Of a stretch of 64,000 bases of DNA, positions 51,441 through 60,900 are shown in pieces. Each line of letters begins with the position of its first letter. Positions within the stretch are counted from its first letter, which is position 1. Under the pieces are notes generated by a model, which searched no databases, had not been told where the DNA came from, and worked only from the letters and a program-made list of their open reading frames with translations. This DNA comes from Stella humosa. Its GTDB lineage: Bacteria; Pseudomonadota; Alphaproteobacteria; ATCC43930; Allostellaceae. Position numbers and translations under genes: made by a program. The stretch is from NCBI RefSeq assembly GCF_006738645.1, contig NZ_AP019700.1, positions 4,074,001 to 4,138,000 on the forward strand, read 5' to 3'.

Positions 51441-52748
51441 TCAGCCGTTCATCACCAGCTTCGGCAGGAAGGTGACGATGCCCGGAAAGGCGATGAACAG
51501 GGCGACGCAGGCCAGATCGGCGATGACGAAGGGCCAGACGCCACGGAAGATCTGCTGCAAGGGTATGTCCGGCCGCACGCCGGCGACAACATAGCAGTTG
51601 AGCCCGACCGGCGGCGTCAGCAGCCCGATCTCCACCATCTTCACGACGATGATGCCGAACCAGATCGGGTCGAATCCCAGGCTGGTCATGACGGGCGAGA
51701 TGACCGGCAACGTCAGCAGCAGCATGCCGATGCCGTCCATGAACATGCCGAGCACGATGTAGAGCAGGATGACACAGAACAGGACCAGGTAGGGCGAGAC
51801 GCCGAGCGCCTGGATCCAATCCGCGAAGGCCGACGACACGCCGGCGAAGGCCAGGAAGCGCACGAAGATCAGCACCCCCCAGATGATCGAGAAGATCATC
51901 ACCGACAGCTTTGCGGTCTCGACCAGCGAGGCGAGCAGCCCCTTGCCCGACAGGGTGCCGCGCAGCAGCGCCATGACGAAGATGATGAAGGCGCCGAGCG
52001 CGCCGACCTCGGTCGGGGTGGCCCAGCCGGTATACATGCCGCCCAGCACTGCGCCGATGACGAAGACGATGGGCACGATCTCGGGCAGGGTCTGGATCCG
52101 CTCCTTCCAGCCGGCATCGGGGCTGGCCTCGCCCAGCGCGGGGTTGGCGAGGAAGCGGAAGAAGATGGCCGAGGCATAGACCAGGGCCGATATCACCCCC
52201 GGGATGAAGCCCGCCAGCAGCAGGCCGCCGATCGACGTCTCGGTGATGATGCCGTAGACGACCATGATCGCCGAAGGCGGGATCAGCGAGGCCAGCGTGC
52301 CGCCGGCCGCCACCAGGGCGGCCGCGATGCTGGGATGGTATTTTGCCTTCAGCAGTTCCGGCAGGGCGATGCGCGAGAACACGGCCGCCGTCGCCGTGCT
52401 GGCCCCCGAGACCGCCGCGAAGCCCGCGGCCGCGAAGATGGTGGCGATGCCAAGCCCGCCCGGCAGCCAGCCGAGCCAGGCCCGCGCGCAGCGATAGGCG
52501 CCCTGGACGATGCCGGCATGATGGGCCAGATGGCCGATCAGGATGAACAGCGGCAGCACCGACAACGCGTAGTTGGTGGTGTCCGAATAGGGAATGTGGC
52601 CGGAGATTCCGACGGCCTTGTCGAAGCCGCGCAAGGCCCAGAGGCCGCAGAAGCCGACGATGCCGGACGCGACGAAGATGCGCACGCCCAGCACGATCAG
52701 CACGGCCAGGGCGATCATGCCGATGACGCCGTAATGTACCGGTTCCAT
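51441..52748 (-). CDS. TRAP transporter large permease (DctM)
   Basis: This 435-residue permease has about 12 helices. FAAAGFAAVSGASTATAAVF corresponds to the first conserved block, GGTLASLIPPSAIMVVYGIIT carries the LIPPS motif, and VKMVEIGLLTPPVGLNCYVV lies near the C-terminus. It imports an organic acid with sodium. It is the third gene of a binding protein, DctQ and DctM set and lies upstream of the beta-propeller gene. ATG 52748 is 15 nt after the DctQ stop. Confidence 0.93.
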   Translation of the reverse strand: MEPVHYGVIGMIALAVLIVLGVRIFVASGIVGFCGLWALRGFDKAVGISGHIPYSDTTNYALSVLPLFILIGHLAHHAGIVQGAYRCARAWLGWLPGGLGIATIFAAAGFAAVSGASTATAAVFSRIALPELLKAKYHPSIAAALVAAGGTLASLIPPSAIMVVYGIITETSIGGLLLAGFIPGVISALVYASAIFFRFLANPALGEASPDAGWKERIQTLPEIVPIVFVIGAVLGGMYTGWATPTEVGALGAFIIFVMALLRGTLSGKGLLASLVETAKLSVMIFSIIWGVLIFVRFLAFAGVSSAFADWIQALGVSPYLVLFCVILLYIVLGMFMDGIGMLLLTLPVISPVMTSLGFDPIWFGIIVVKMVEIGLLTPPVGLNCYVVAGVRPDIPLQQIFRGVWPFVIADLACVALFIAFPGIVTFLPKLVMNG

Positions 52749-52763
52749 GGATCGGGCTCCGGG

Positions 52764-53384
52764 TCAGGCGCGAAGGCCGGGATCGGCGGCATCGGCATCG
52801 CCGACGGCCTCGCGGACCGGGTCGGGATGCCGGGGCACGGCAATGGGCTCGGCGTCCGGGCAGGCGATCAGGCGGGCGAAGCCCACCAGTTCGAGCGCGA
52901 GGCGCACCCACAAAATGGAGAACGCTACCACCGGCACCAGCTTGGACGGCCAGGTCGGCCAGCGCGTGTTCATCGTCGAATCGCCGATGTCGAGCGCGTT
53001 CTCGAAGAAATGCAGGATGCCGGGCCAAATCGCCGTGACCAGCGCCAGGGCGGCCAGCGTCGTGCCGAACTCCACCACCCAGCGCGCCCGGCCGTGGAAC
53101 TGGTCGATCAGCAGGTCGACGCGGATATGCCCGGCCAGCCGCCAGCAGTAGGAGATCGACAGGATGGCGTAGAGCGCCATGGTCTGCTCGATCAGGTCGA
53201 GCTGCCCGTAGAGCGGGGCGTTGAAGCCCTTGCGCAGCACGATCTCGGCCACGCCGACCCACATGACGAAGAAGATGACGAGCCCGGCGATCACCGCCGT
53301 GGCCAGCTCCACCTTCGCGAGGGCCCGGTCGGCCAGGGCGAGCGCCCTGGCGGCCGGGCCGGGCGGCCGCACCGCTGCGGTCAT
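52764..53384 (-). CDS. TRAP transporter small permease (DctQ)
   Basis: This 206-residue protein has four helices at about residues 33-55 (ATAVIAGLVIFFVMWVGVAE), 68-90 (LIEQTMALYAILSISYCWRL), 105-127 and 150-172. A polar C-terminal tail of some 30 residues is longer than in most DctQ proteins. It pairs with the DctM downstream. The gap to the binding-protein gene is 27 nt. No regulator is embedded in this operon, unlike the TRAP system at 36-39 kb. Confidence 0.9.
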   Translation of the reverse strand: MTAAVRPPGPAARALALADRALAKVELATAVIAGLVIFFVMWVGVAEIVLRKGFNAPLYGQLDLIEQTMALYAILSISYCWRLAGHIRVDLLIDQFHGRARWVVEFGTTLAALALVTAIWPGILHFFENALDIGDSTMNTRWPTWPSKLVPVVAFSILWVRLALELVGFARLIACPDAEPIAVPRHPDPVREAVGDADAADPGLRA

Positions 53385-53411
53385 CGCCCTGCCCTGTCCG
53401 GCGCCGCTGCC

Positions 53412-54455
53412 CTAGCGGCCGAGCGCTTTCTTGGCCTTGTCCGCCTCGGCCAGGACGAGATCGAGCAGCTCCTTGGCCGGCAGGTTCTTGGCCGTCATCT
53501 CCTTCACCCACGCATCCCAGACCGGCCGCGCCGCCATGTCGGCGAACTTCTTCAGTTCGACCTCGTCATACTTGATGGCGACCAGGCCGCGCTTCTGCCA
53601 GGCGGCAAGGTTCTTCTCGTCGGTCGTCTTCTGGGCCGTCTTCAGCGCCTCATAGGCGATCGGCTTGGCCGCGTCGATCAGGGCGCGGTACTGCGGCGGC
53701 AGCTTGTTCAGTGCCTGGTCATTGACGACGGTGGGGCAGTTGTTGGCACCCGGACCGAGGTTGGTCGTGTACCACTTGGCGATCTCCTCGATCTTGTAGG
53801 CCGCGAACGCGTAGGTGTAGGGGAAGGCAGCCGCCTGGAAGACGCCGCGCTCCAAGGAGTTGTAGACCTCCGGTGCCGGGACCGAGGTCGGCACGGCGCC
53901 CAGGTTGCGCAACGCGTCGCCGGTGCCGCCCAGCGCCCGCACGCGCATGCCCTTGAACATCTCCACCTTCACCGGCGGCTCGCCCGTGCCCATCAGCTCC
54001 GACTGCGGCTGGAGGACCGAAAGCAGCAGGACGGCGTTCCACCGCTTGAACTCGGCCACGATGGCCGGGTGCTTGTAGACCACGTCATGGACGCGGGCAT
54101 GGATGTCGGGGTCGACCAGCGGCAGTCCCGGCAGGTCGAGCACGGTGATGGCCGGGTTCTTGCCGGGATGGTAGCCGGTGCAGATCTGCGCCATCTCGAA
54201 GGCGCCGAGCTTGATGTTGTCGAGGTTGTCCGGCCCCTTCGACAGGGCGTCGCCATAGTGGATCTTGATGGTGAACTTGCCGCCCGTCTCGGTCGACACA
54301 TGCTTGGCGATGGCCTCGATGCCCGCCGTGAACGCCCTCGGCGGGCCCCAGACAGACAGGTCCCAGGCCACCTTCGGCCCGTCGACGGCGGCAAGCGCGG
54401 GTACGGTCAGCAGCGTCAAAGCGGCCGGAACGGCCGCCAGGGCCCAGCGATTCAT
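53412..54455 (-). CDS. TRAP transporter solute-binding protein (DctP family)
   Basis: This 347-residue periplasmic protein has a Sec signal (MNRWALAAVPAALTLLTVPA, cleaved near ALAAVDG). The DctP fold follows, with GGKFTIKIHYGDALSKGPDN, then MFKGMRVRALGGTGDALRNL (the carboxylate-binding arginine region) and YNSLERGVFQAAAFPYTYAF. GGGAGGAGA precedes the ATG. It heads the operon with DctQ, DctM and the propeller. The aligned segments differ from the two other TRAP binding proteins in the window, so a different ligand is likely. Confidence 0.93.
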   Translation of the reverse strand: MNRWALAAVPAALTLLTVPALAAVDGPKVAWDLSVWGPPRAFTAGIEAIAKHVSTETGGKFTIKIHYGDALSKGPDNLDNIKLGAFEMAQICTGYHPGKNPAITVLDLPGLPLVDPDIHARVHDVVYKHPAIVAEFKRWNAVLLLSVLQPQSELMGTGEPPVKVEMFKGMRVRALGGTGDALRNLGAVPTSVPAPEVYNSLERGVFQAAAFPYTYAFAAYKIEEIAKWYTTNLGPGANNCPTVVNDQALNKLPPQYRALIDAAKPIAYEALKTAQKTTDEKNLAAWQKRGLVAIKYDEVELKKFADMAARPVWDAWVKEMTAKNLPAKELLDLVLAEADKAKKALGR

Positions 54456-54602
54456 GACTGTCTCCTCCCGATACTTCGTTCTTCGGCAGGACTGTCACCA
54501 CCAGGACTCGCGACCCTGGCGGGCGCCCCGCTCGTTCGCAGCCGCGATCGTGGGGTAAGAGCCGGAGGCGGTCAAACGCGTAGTTCGGGTCGGCACGCCG
54601 GC

Positions 54603-55994
54603 CTAGAAGAAGCCCGCCGCCAGGAAGAGCAGAATGGCGCCCGGCACGACCCAGCGCAGCGCCAGCATCAGCCAGCGCAGCCAGCGGCCGTCCAGGTCCA
54701 GCGCGCGGCCGACCATGGCGGCGGGCATGACGTGGCCGGCGAAGACCGCGAAGGCGATGCCGGCCGCCGGCAGCAGCAGGTTCGAGGCGGCCGCGTCGAT
54801 CGTCTCGAACAGGTCCGCATCCGCCCACCCGGCCAGGAAGGCCAGCGGGCGCACCCCCTGCCAGAGGTTGAAGGACAGCAGCGTCGGCACCCCACCCGCC
54901 AGCACCGCCAGGCCAGCCGCGAGCGCGGCCGGGCCGCGCCGCCAGCCGAAGCGCTGGACCAGCGGCGCCACCAGCAGTTCGAGCAGCGACATGGCCGAGG
55001 CCAGCGCCGCGATCGCCAGCAGGGCGAAGAAGAGACTGCCGATGACATTCCCGCCCGTGATCGCGCCGAATGCGATCGGCAGGGTGACGAAGACGAGGCT
55101 CGCCCCCTCGGCCGGATCAAGGCCATGGGCGAAGACGAAGGGAAAGACGGCCAGGCCGGCCAGCACCGACAGGGCCGTGTCACCCGCGACGATGACGGCG
55201 GCCGCCGGCACCAGCCGGATGTCGGCCCGGGTATAGGCGGCATAGGTGATCATCGCCCCCAGCCCGACACCGATCGAGAAGAAGCCCAGCCCCAGCGCCT
55301 CGATCGCCGTGCGCGCGGTCACCGCCTCCATCCGCGGTTCGAACATGAACCGGGCAGCCGCGCCGAACCCGCCCTGGACGGCGCCGTAGCCGACCAGCAG
55401 CAGCACCAGCCCGAACAGCACCGGCATCAGCACGGTGCAGGCGCGCTCGATGCCGCCGCCGACCCCGCGCGCGACGATGGCGACCGTGGCGGCCAGGAAG
55501 ATCGCCTGCGACAGCGCCAGCCGCAGCGGATCGCCCACCAGTTCCGCAAAGCGCGCCCGCGACAGGGCGGCGTCGACACCGGCGAAACCCGTCACCAGCG
55601 CGCTCAGGGCATAGTCCAGCGTCATCCCGGCGATGACCGCATAGTAGGTGAGGATGAGATACCCGCCGGCCAGCGCGACCGGGGCCACCCACGCCCAGGC
55701 AGGCGACCGCCGCGCCGCGCGCGCGACGGCATCCAGGCTGGACACCGCATCGCCGCCGCCGCGCCGGCCGATCGCGAATTCCGCCAGCAGCAGCGGGATC
55801 ACCACCAGCACCATGCCCAGCAGATAGAAGATCAGGAAGGCGCCGCCGCCATTCTCGCCCACCTCGTAGGGGAACTTCCAGATCGAGCCGAGACCGACGG
55901 CCGAGCCGATCGCCGCCATCAGGAAGCCGGCACGGCTGGACCACTGGTTGGATTCCGCCGCCGGAGCGGTCGGTTTCAGCGCTTCGTTGACCAT
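54603..55994 (-). CDS. sodium-dependent transporter (NSS/SNF family)
   Basis: This 463-residue symporter's first helix carries the NSS signature MAAIGSAVGLGSIWKFPYEV followed by GENGGGAFLIFYL, as in LeuT/MhsT. About 11-12 helices follow. It would import an amino acid or related amine with sodium; the substrate cannot be read from sequence. It lies 147 nt upstream of the TRAP operon on the same strand, but the gap and lack of overlap suggest an independent unit. It is divergent from the TetR gene, sharing a 121-nt gap with an operator-like sequence. Confidence 0.92.
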   Translation of the reverse strand: MVNEALKPTAPAAESNQWSSRAGFLMAAIGSAVGLGSIWKFPYEVGENGGGAFLIFYLLGMVLVVIPLLLAEFAIGRRGGGDAVSSLDAVARAARRSPAWAWVAPVALAGGYLILTYYAVIAGMTLDYALSALVTGFAGVDAALSRARFAELVGDPLRLALSQAIFLAATVAIVARGVGGGIERACTVLMPVLFGLVLLLVGYGAVQGGFGAAARFMFEPRMEAVTARTAIEALGLGFFSIGVGLGAMITYAAYTRADIRLVPAAAVIVAGDTALSVLAGLAVFPFVFAHGLDPAEGASLVFVTLPIAFGAITGGNVIGSLFFALLAIAALASAMSLLELLVAPLVQRFGWRRGPAALAAGLAVLAGGVPTLLSFNLWQGVRPLAFLAGWADADLFETIDAAASNLLLPAAGIAFAVFAGHVMPAAMVGRALDLDGRWLRWLMLALRWVVPGAILLFLAAGFF

Positions 55995-56082
55995 TCGGCG
56001 ACTCTGGGCCGCGGCGGCCGGCCGAGTCCAGGCGCCCCGAGGCTGGCGAATCGCCGCGGGCCTTGCGTCGGAATTAATGATG

Positions 56083-56103
56083 ATTTACGAATATCGTCAG
56101 TCT
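56083..56103. promoter_or_regulatory. operator-like sequence upstream of the TetR gene
   Basis: ACGAATATCGT is a short palindrome within TTTACGAATATCGTCAGTC. It shares TCGTCAG with the stronger inverted repeat at 56738-56761. It lies just before the GTG of the TetR gene, fitting autorepression. Confidence 0.45.
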
Positions 56104-56115
56104 TAAGGAAAAGCC

Positions 56116-56718
56116 GTGCCCCTGCCGATCCGCATCCGCGCCAACGCCGACGAGACCCGTACCCGCATCCTGGAGAAGGCCGAGGAGCTGTTCCGGCGCC
56201 TGGGCTTCGCCAAGACGGCCGTGGCCGACATCGCGGCCGAGCTCGGCATGTCGCCCGCCAACGTCTATCGCTTCTTCGCCTCCAAGAACGCACTGGTCGA
56301 GGCGATCTGCGAGCAGCACCTGGCGCGCATCCATGCGGAGCTGATGCGCATCGCGCGCGCCAACGACCCGGTAGTCGACCGGCTGGAGCGGTTCGCATTG
56401 TCGATCATCCGCTACCACAAGGCCAATTTCCTGACGGAACGGCGCCTGCACGACATCGTGCTGGTAGCAATGGAACATAGCTGGGAGTCGATTACCCAGC
56501 ACAAGGAAGCGCTGGCGACGCTGATCGAATCCATCCTGCGCTCGGGCGTCGATAGCGGCGAGGTCGGGCCGGCGGTCGATCCGCGCCAGGCCGCCCGCAT
56601 CATCCTGGGCTGCCTGACGCGGTTCTGCCATCCCATGGTCATCCAGCAGCATGTCGACGACGACCTGGAGGCGGAGGCGCAGGCCACCATCCGCTTCCTC
56701 GGCCGCGCACTGCAGTAG
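56116..56718 (+). CDS. TetR-family transcriptional regulator
   Basis: This 200-residue regulator's N-terminal HTH (ETRTRILEKAEELFRRLGFA, then AELGMSPANVYRFFASKNAL, residues 13-57) is typical of AcrR/TetR proteins. The variable C-terminal domain probably binds an exported compound. GTG 56116 follows TTAAGGAAA. It sits directly upstream of, and in the same direction as, the adaptor/RND genes. Matching inverted-repeat elements occur before itself and before the adaptor, so local repression of the efflux operon is likely. Confidence 0.92.
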   Translation: MPLPIRIRANADETRTRILEKAEELFRRLGFAKTAVADIAAELGMSPANVYRFFASKNALVEAICEQHLARIHAELMRIARANDPVVDRLERFALSIIRYHKANFLTERRLHDIVLVAMEHSWESITQHKEALATLIESILRSGVDSGEVGPAVDPRQAARIILGCLTRFCHPMVIQQHVDDDLEAEAQATIRFLGRALQ

Positions 56719-56737
56719 GTTTTTTTACGCCATTCTG

Positions 56738-56761
56738 CTGACGATTGTCCCATTTCGTCAG
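56738..56761. promoter_or_regulatory. inverted-repeat operator of the RND operon
   Basis: CTGACGA (56738-56744) and TCGTCAG (56755-56761) form a perfect 7-bp inverted repeat with a 10-nt spacer, 38 nt before the adaptor ATG. It is a likely TetR binding site. Confidence 0.6.
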
Positions 56762-56799
56762 AATTCATGCGTCGCTACAGGGTCCAAGGAGTTGCGCCG

Positions 56800-57894
56800 A
56801 TGAAGCGGAGAACCATCGTCCGGGCGTTCGGCATGGTCATGCTGACCGGGATCGTCGCCACGGTGGCGGCCTGCAAGCAGGAGGAGATCGCCCAGCGCGA
56901 GCCGCCCGCCCCGCGGGTGCAGGTGGAGCGCGTGACCTTCCAGCCGAGCGAGACGGCGCGGACGTTCGTGGGCGTGGTGCAGCCGCGGCATGAGACCGAC
57001 CTGTCCTTCCGCGTCGGCGGCAAGATGATCGAGCGGCGGCTCAATGTCGGCGATCGGGTACGCCAGGGCGACCTGGTGGCGCGGCTGGACCCGACCGACC
57101 TGCGCCTCCAGGCCGAAAGTGCCGAGGCGGAGCTGGCAGCCGCCACCTCCAACCATGCCCAGGCCAGTGCCGACGAGCGGCGCTATGCCGGCCTGAAGGC
57201 GAACGGCTTCGCCCCCCAGGCCGACTATGACCGCAAGAAGGCCGCCCGCGACGAGGCCGAGGGTCGGCTGAAGCGGGCTCGGCGCTCGCTGGAGCTGGCC
57301 CGCAACCAGCGCGAATATGGCGAGTTGCGCGCCGATGCCGACGGCGTCGTAACGGCGATGACGGTAGAGGCGGGGGAGGTCGTGACCGCGGGCCAGCCGA
57401 TCGCCCGCATCGCCCGCCAGGGCGAGCGCGAGGCGCTGGTCGCCCTGCCCGAGACGTGGCTGGGCGATGCCGCCGATGCGGCGGCCACCGTGCGGCTGTG
57501 GTCGCAGGATGTCCGCCCCTACCAGGCCCGCCTGCGCGAGCTGTCGCCCCAGGCCGACCCGGCGACGCGCACCTATGCCGCGCGCTTCACCATCCAGGAT
57601 GCCGGCGAGGAGGCCGCCTTCGGCATGACCGCGACCGTCACCCTGACCCGCCACCAGCAGGTGGCGGCCGCCCAGGTACCGCTGGCCGCCATCGTCAACC
57701 GCGGCGCCGGCCCGCACGTCTTCGTGGTCGAACCCGCCGGCGAGACACTGGTCGCCCGGCCGATCAAGGTCGCCACGTTCGGCAGCCGCACGGCGGCCGT
57801 GACCGAAGGGCTGGCGGACGGCGAGACCATCGTGACGCTGGGCGTGCAGAAGCTCGAAGCGGGCCGCAAGGTCCGCCCGCTGCCGATCCGCTGA
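56800..57894 (+). CDS. RND efflux periplasmic adaptor (membrane fusion protein)
   Basis: This 364-residue HlyD-like adaptor's N-terminus is a lipoprotein signal with lipobox TVAAC (Cys near residue 24). The barrel-sandwich halves are ETDLSFRVGGKMIERRLNVG, then VGDRVRQGDLVARLDPTDL before a coiled hairpin (about 95-160) and GELRADADGVVTAMTVEAGE after it. It links the inner-membrane pump to an outer-membrane channel. ATG 56800 follows AAGGAG; an earlier ATG at 56767 overlaps the operator. No outer-membrane TolC-like gene follows, so a distant one is presumably used. Confidence 0.92.
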   Translation: MKRRTIVRAFGMVMLTGIVATVAACKQEEIAQREPPAPRVQVERVTFQPSETARTFVGVVQPRHETDLSFRVGGKMIERRLNVGDRVRQGDLVARLDPTDLRLQAESAEAELAAATSNHAQASADERRYAGLKANGFAPQADYDRKKAARDEAEGRLKRARRSLELARNQREYGELRADADGVVTAMTVEAGEVVTAGQPIARIARQGEREALVALPETWLGDAADAAATVRLWSQDVRPYQARLRELSPQADPATRTYAARFTIQDAGEEAAFGMTATVTLTRHQQVAAAQVPLAAIVNRGAGPHVFVVEPAGETLVARPIKVATFGSRTAAVTEGLADGETIVTLGVQKLEAGRKVRPLPIR

Positions 57895-57932
57895 CCACCC
57901 GCTGCCAACCGCCCATTCCGAGGACCGGCGCC

Positions 57933-60900
57933 ATGCGCGGCTTCAACCTATCCGCCTGGGCCATCGCCCATCGCGCGCTGGTTCTCTACCTGATGCTGGT
58001 GGTGGCGGCGGGCGGCGTCTACGCCTACGTGAAGCTGGGCCGCGCCGAGGATCCGAACTTCACCATCAAGGTGATGGTCGTAACCGCCGACTGGCCCGGC
58101 GCGACGGCCGACGAGATCAAGAACCAGGTCGCCGACCGCATCGAGAAGAAGCTGCAGGAACTGCCCTTCCTCGACCGGGTCGAGACCTACACCCGGCCCG
58201 GCACCGCCGTGCTGCAGATCGTGCTGCGCGACACCACCCCGCCCGGCCAGGTTCGCGACCTCTGGTACCAGGTGCGCAAGAAGGTGGGCGACATCCGGGG
58301 CGACCTGCCAGCCGGCGTGAACGGCCCCTGGTTCAACGACGAGTATGGCGACGTCTATTCCGCCCTCTACATGCTGAGCGCCGCCGGCCAGACCATGGCC
58401 GACCTGAAGCGCCAGGCCGAGGATATCCGCCAGTCGCTGCTGCGGGTGCCGGGGATCAGCAAGGTCGACATCATCGGCGCCCAGCCCGAGCGCATCCATA
58501 TCGAGCTGAGCCATGGCCGGCTGGCGACGCTGGGCATCACGCCGCAGCAGGTGTTCGACAGCGTCGCCCGCCAGAACGCGGTCGTGGCATCGGGCAGCAT
58601 CGACACCGCCGCCGACCGCATCAATGTCCGCGTCTCGGGCGCGCTCGACGGGGTCGAGGCGATCGCGGCCGTGCCCGTCGCGGCCGACGGCCGCATCTTC
58701 CGCCTGGGCGACATCGCGACGGTGACGGCCGGCTACCAGGACCCGCCGCGCTTCCTGGTGCGCCAGGAGGGCCAGCCGGCAATCGGCATCGGTGCGGCCA
58801 TGGCCGAGGGCACGGACATCATCGCGCTCGGCCGCGACCTCGAGCGCGCGGCGGCCGCCATCCGCCAGGAACTGCCGGTCGGCGTCGAGCTGAAGCAGAT
58901 CGCCGACCAGCCGCATGTCGTGGAAGGCTCGATCGCGGAGTTCGTGCGCGTCTTCGCCGAGGCGCTCGTGATCGTCATGGTCGTCAGCCTGCTGTCGCTC
59001 GGCCTGCGAACGGGGATCGTGGTGGCCCTCTCGGTGCCGCTGGTGCTGGCGATCGTGTTCCTGGTGATGTACGCGGCCGGCGTGCCGCTGCACCGCATCA
59101 CGCTGGGCGCCCTCATCATCGCGCTGGGCCTGCTGGTCGACGACGCCATCATCGCCATCGAGATGATGGTGGTGAAGATGGAGCAAGGCTGGGACCGGGC
59201 GGCAGCCGCCAGCTACGCCTGGACCTCGACCGCCTTCCCGATGCTGACCGGCACGCTGGTGACGGCGGCGGGCTTCCTGCCGGTCGGCTTCGCCAAGTCG
59301 TCGTCGGGCGAATATGCCGGCGGCATCTTCTGGGTGGTCGGGCTGGCGCTCATCGTCTCGTGGCTGGTGGCGGTCGTCTTCATCCCCTATCTCGGCTTCA
59401 AGCTGCTGCCGGACTTTGCCAAGCGGGCGCGGCATGCGAACCCCGATGCGGTCTACGACACCCGCATCTATCGCTGGCTGCGGGGGGCCGTGGCGGCCGC
59501 CGTGCGCTGGCGGCGCACCGTGGTCGTGGCCACGGTGGCGCTCTTCGCCCTGTCGATCTGGGGCTTCGGCCAGGTGCAGCAGCAGTTCTTCCCGACCTCC
59601 ACCCGGCCGGAACTGTTCCTGGAGATGCGCCTGCCTGAAGGGTCGGCCATCGGCGCCAGCCTGGCGACGGCCGAGGCAGCCGAAAAGCTGCTGGCGGGCG
59701 ACGGCGACATCGCCACCTACACCACCTATGTCGGCCAGGGGTCGCCGCGCTTCTGGCTCGGCCTGAACCCGGCCCTGCCCAACCCCAACTTCGCGCAGAT
59801 CGTCATCCTGGCCCGGGACACCCCGGCCCGCGAGCGCATCAAGGCGCGCCTCGACCGGGCGATCGCCGACGGCGCCCTGCCCCAGGCGCGCGTGCGCGTC
59901 GACCGCTTCGTCTTCGGCCCGCCGGTCGGCTTTCCGGTGCAGTTTCGCGTGGCCGGCCCCGACGCCGAGCAGGTGCGCCGCATCGCCGTCGACGTGCGCC
60001 GAGCCATGGCCGAGGACCGCCGCGTCATCGACCCGCACCCCAACTGGGGCGAGCAGGCCAAGAGCGTGCGGCTGGCGGTCGACCAGGACCGCGCGCGCGC
60101 CATGGGACTGACCCCGCAGGAGATCGGCGCCACCCTGGCGACCCTGCTCAGCGGCTATACCGTCACGCAGCAGCGCCGCGGGATCGAGCTGATCGATGTC
60201 GTCGCCCGGGCCACGCCGGAGGAGCGCCTGTCGCTCGACCGGCTGCCGGAGCTTACCGTCGCCACGCGGGGCGGGGTGGCCGTGCCGCTGTCGCAGGTCG
60301 CCCGCGTCGAATACGACTATGAGGAGCCGATCCTGTGGCGGCGCAACCGCGACGTGGTGATGACCGTCCGCGGCGACGTCGTCGACGGGGTGCAGCCGCC
60401 CGACGTCACCCGCGCGCTCCAACCGCGCATGGCCCAGATCGCGGCCGGCCTGCCGCCCGGCTATCGCATCGAGGCCGGCGGGTCGGCCGAGGAAAGCGCC
60501 AAGGCCAACGCCTCGATCGCGGCCGTCCTGCCGGTCACGCTGCTGGTCATGCTGACCCTGCTGATGATCCAGTTGCAGAGCTTCGGCCGGCTGGCGCTGG
60601 TCTTCTCGACCGCACCGCTCGGCATCATCGGCGCGGCCGGCATGCTGCTGGCGACCGGGCGGCCGTTCGGCTTCGTCGCCTTGCTGGGGCTGCTGGCGCT
60701 GTCGGGCATGATCATGCGCAACGCGGTGATCCTGGTCGACCAGATCGAGCATGACGTCGCCGCCGGCCATCCGCGCCAGCGGGCGATCATCGACGCCACG
60801 GTGCGGCGCAGCCGCCCGGTGGTGCTGACCGCGCTGGCCGCCATCCTGGCGATGATCCCGCTGTCCAGCAGCGTCTTCTGGGGGCCGATGGCCACCACCA

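Noticed and set aside
50511-56480. A 1989-codon open frame on the plus strand
   Set aside because: It runs antisense through the beta-propeller, TRAP and symporter genes and reads as low-complexity Arg/Gly/Asp/His. It is an artefact of high G+C third positions.
56720-56726. Run of seven T after the TetR gene as a terminator tail
   Set aside because: No stable stem-loop precedes it. The inverted repeat downstream fits an operator better.
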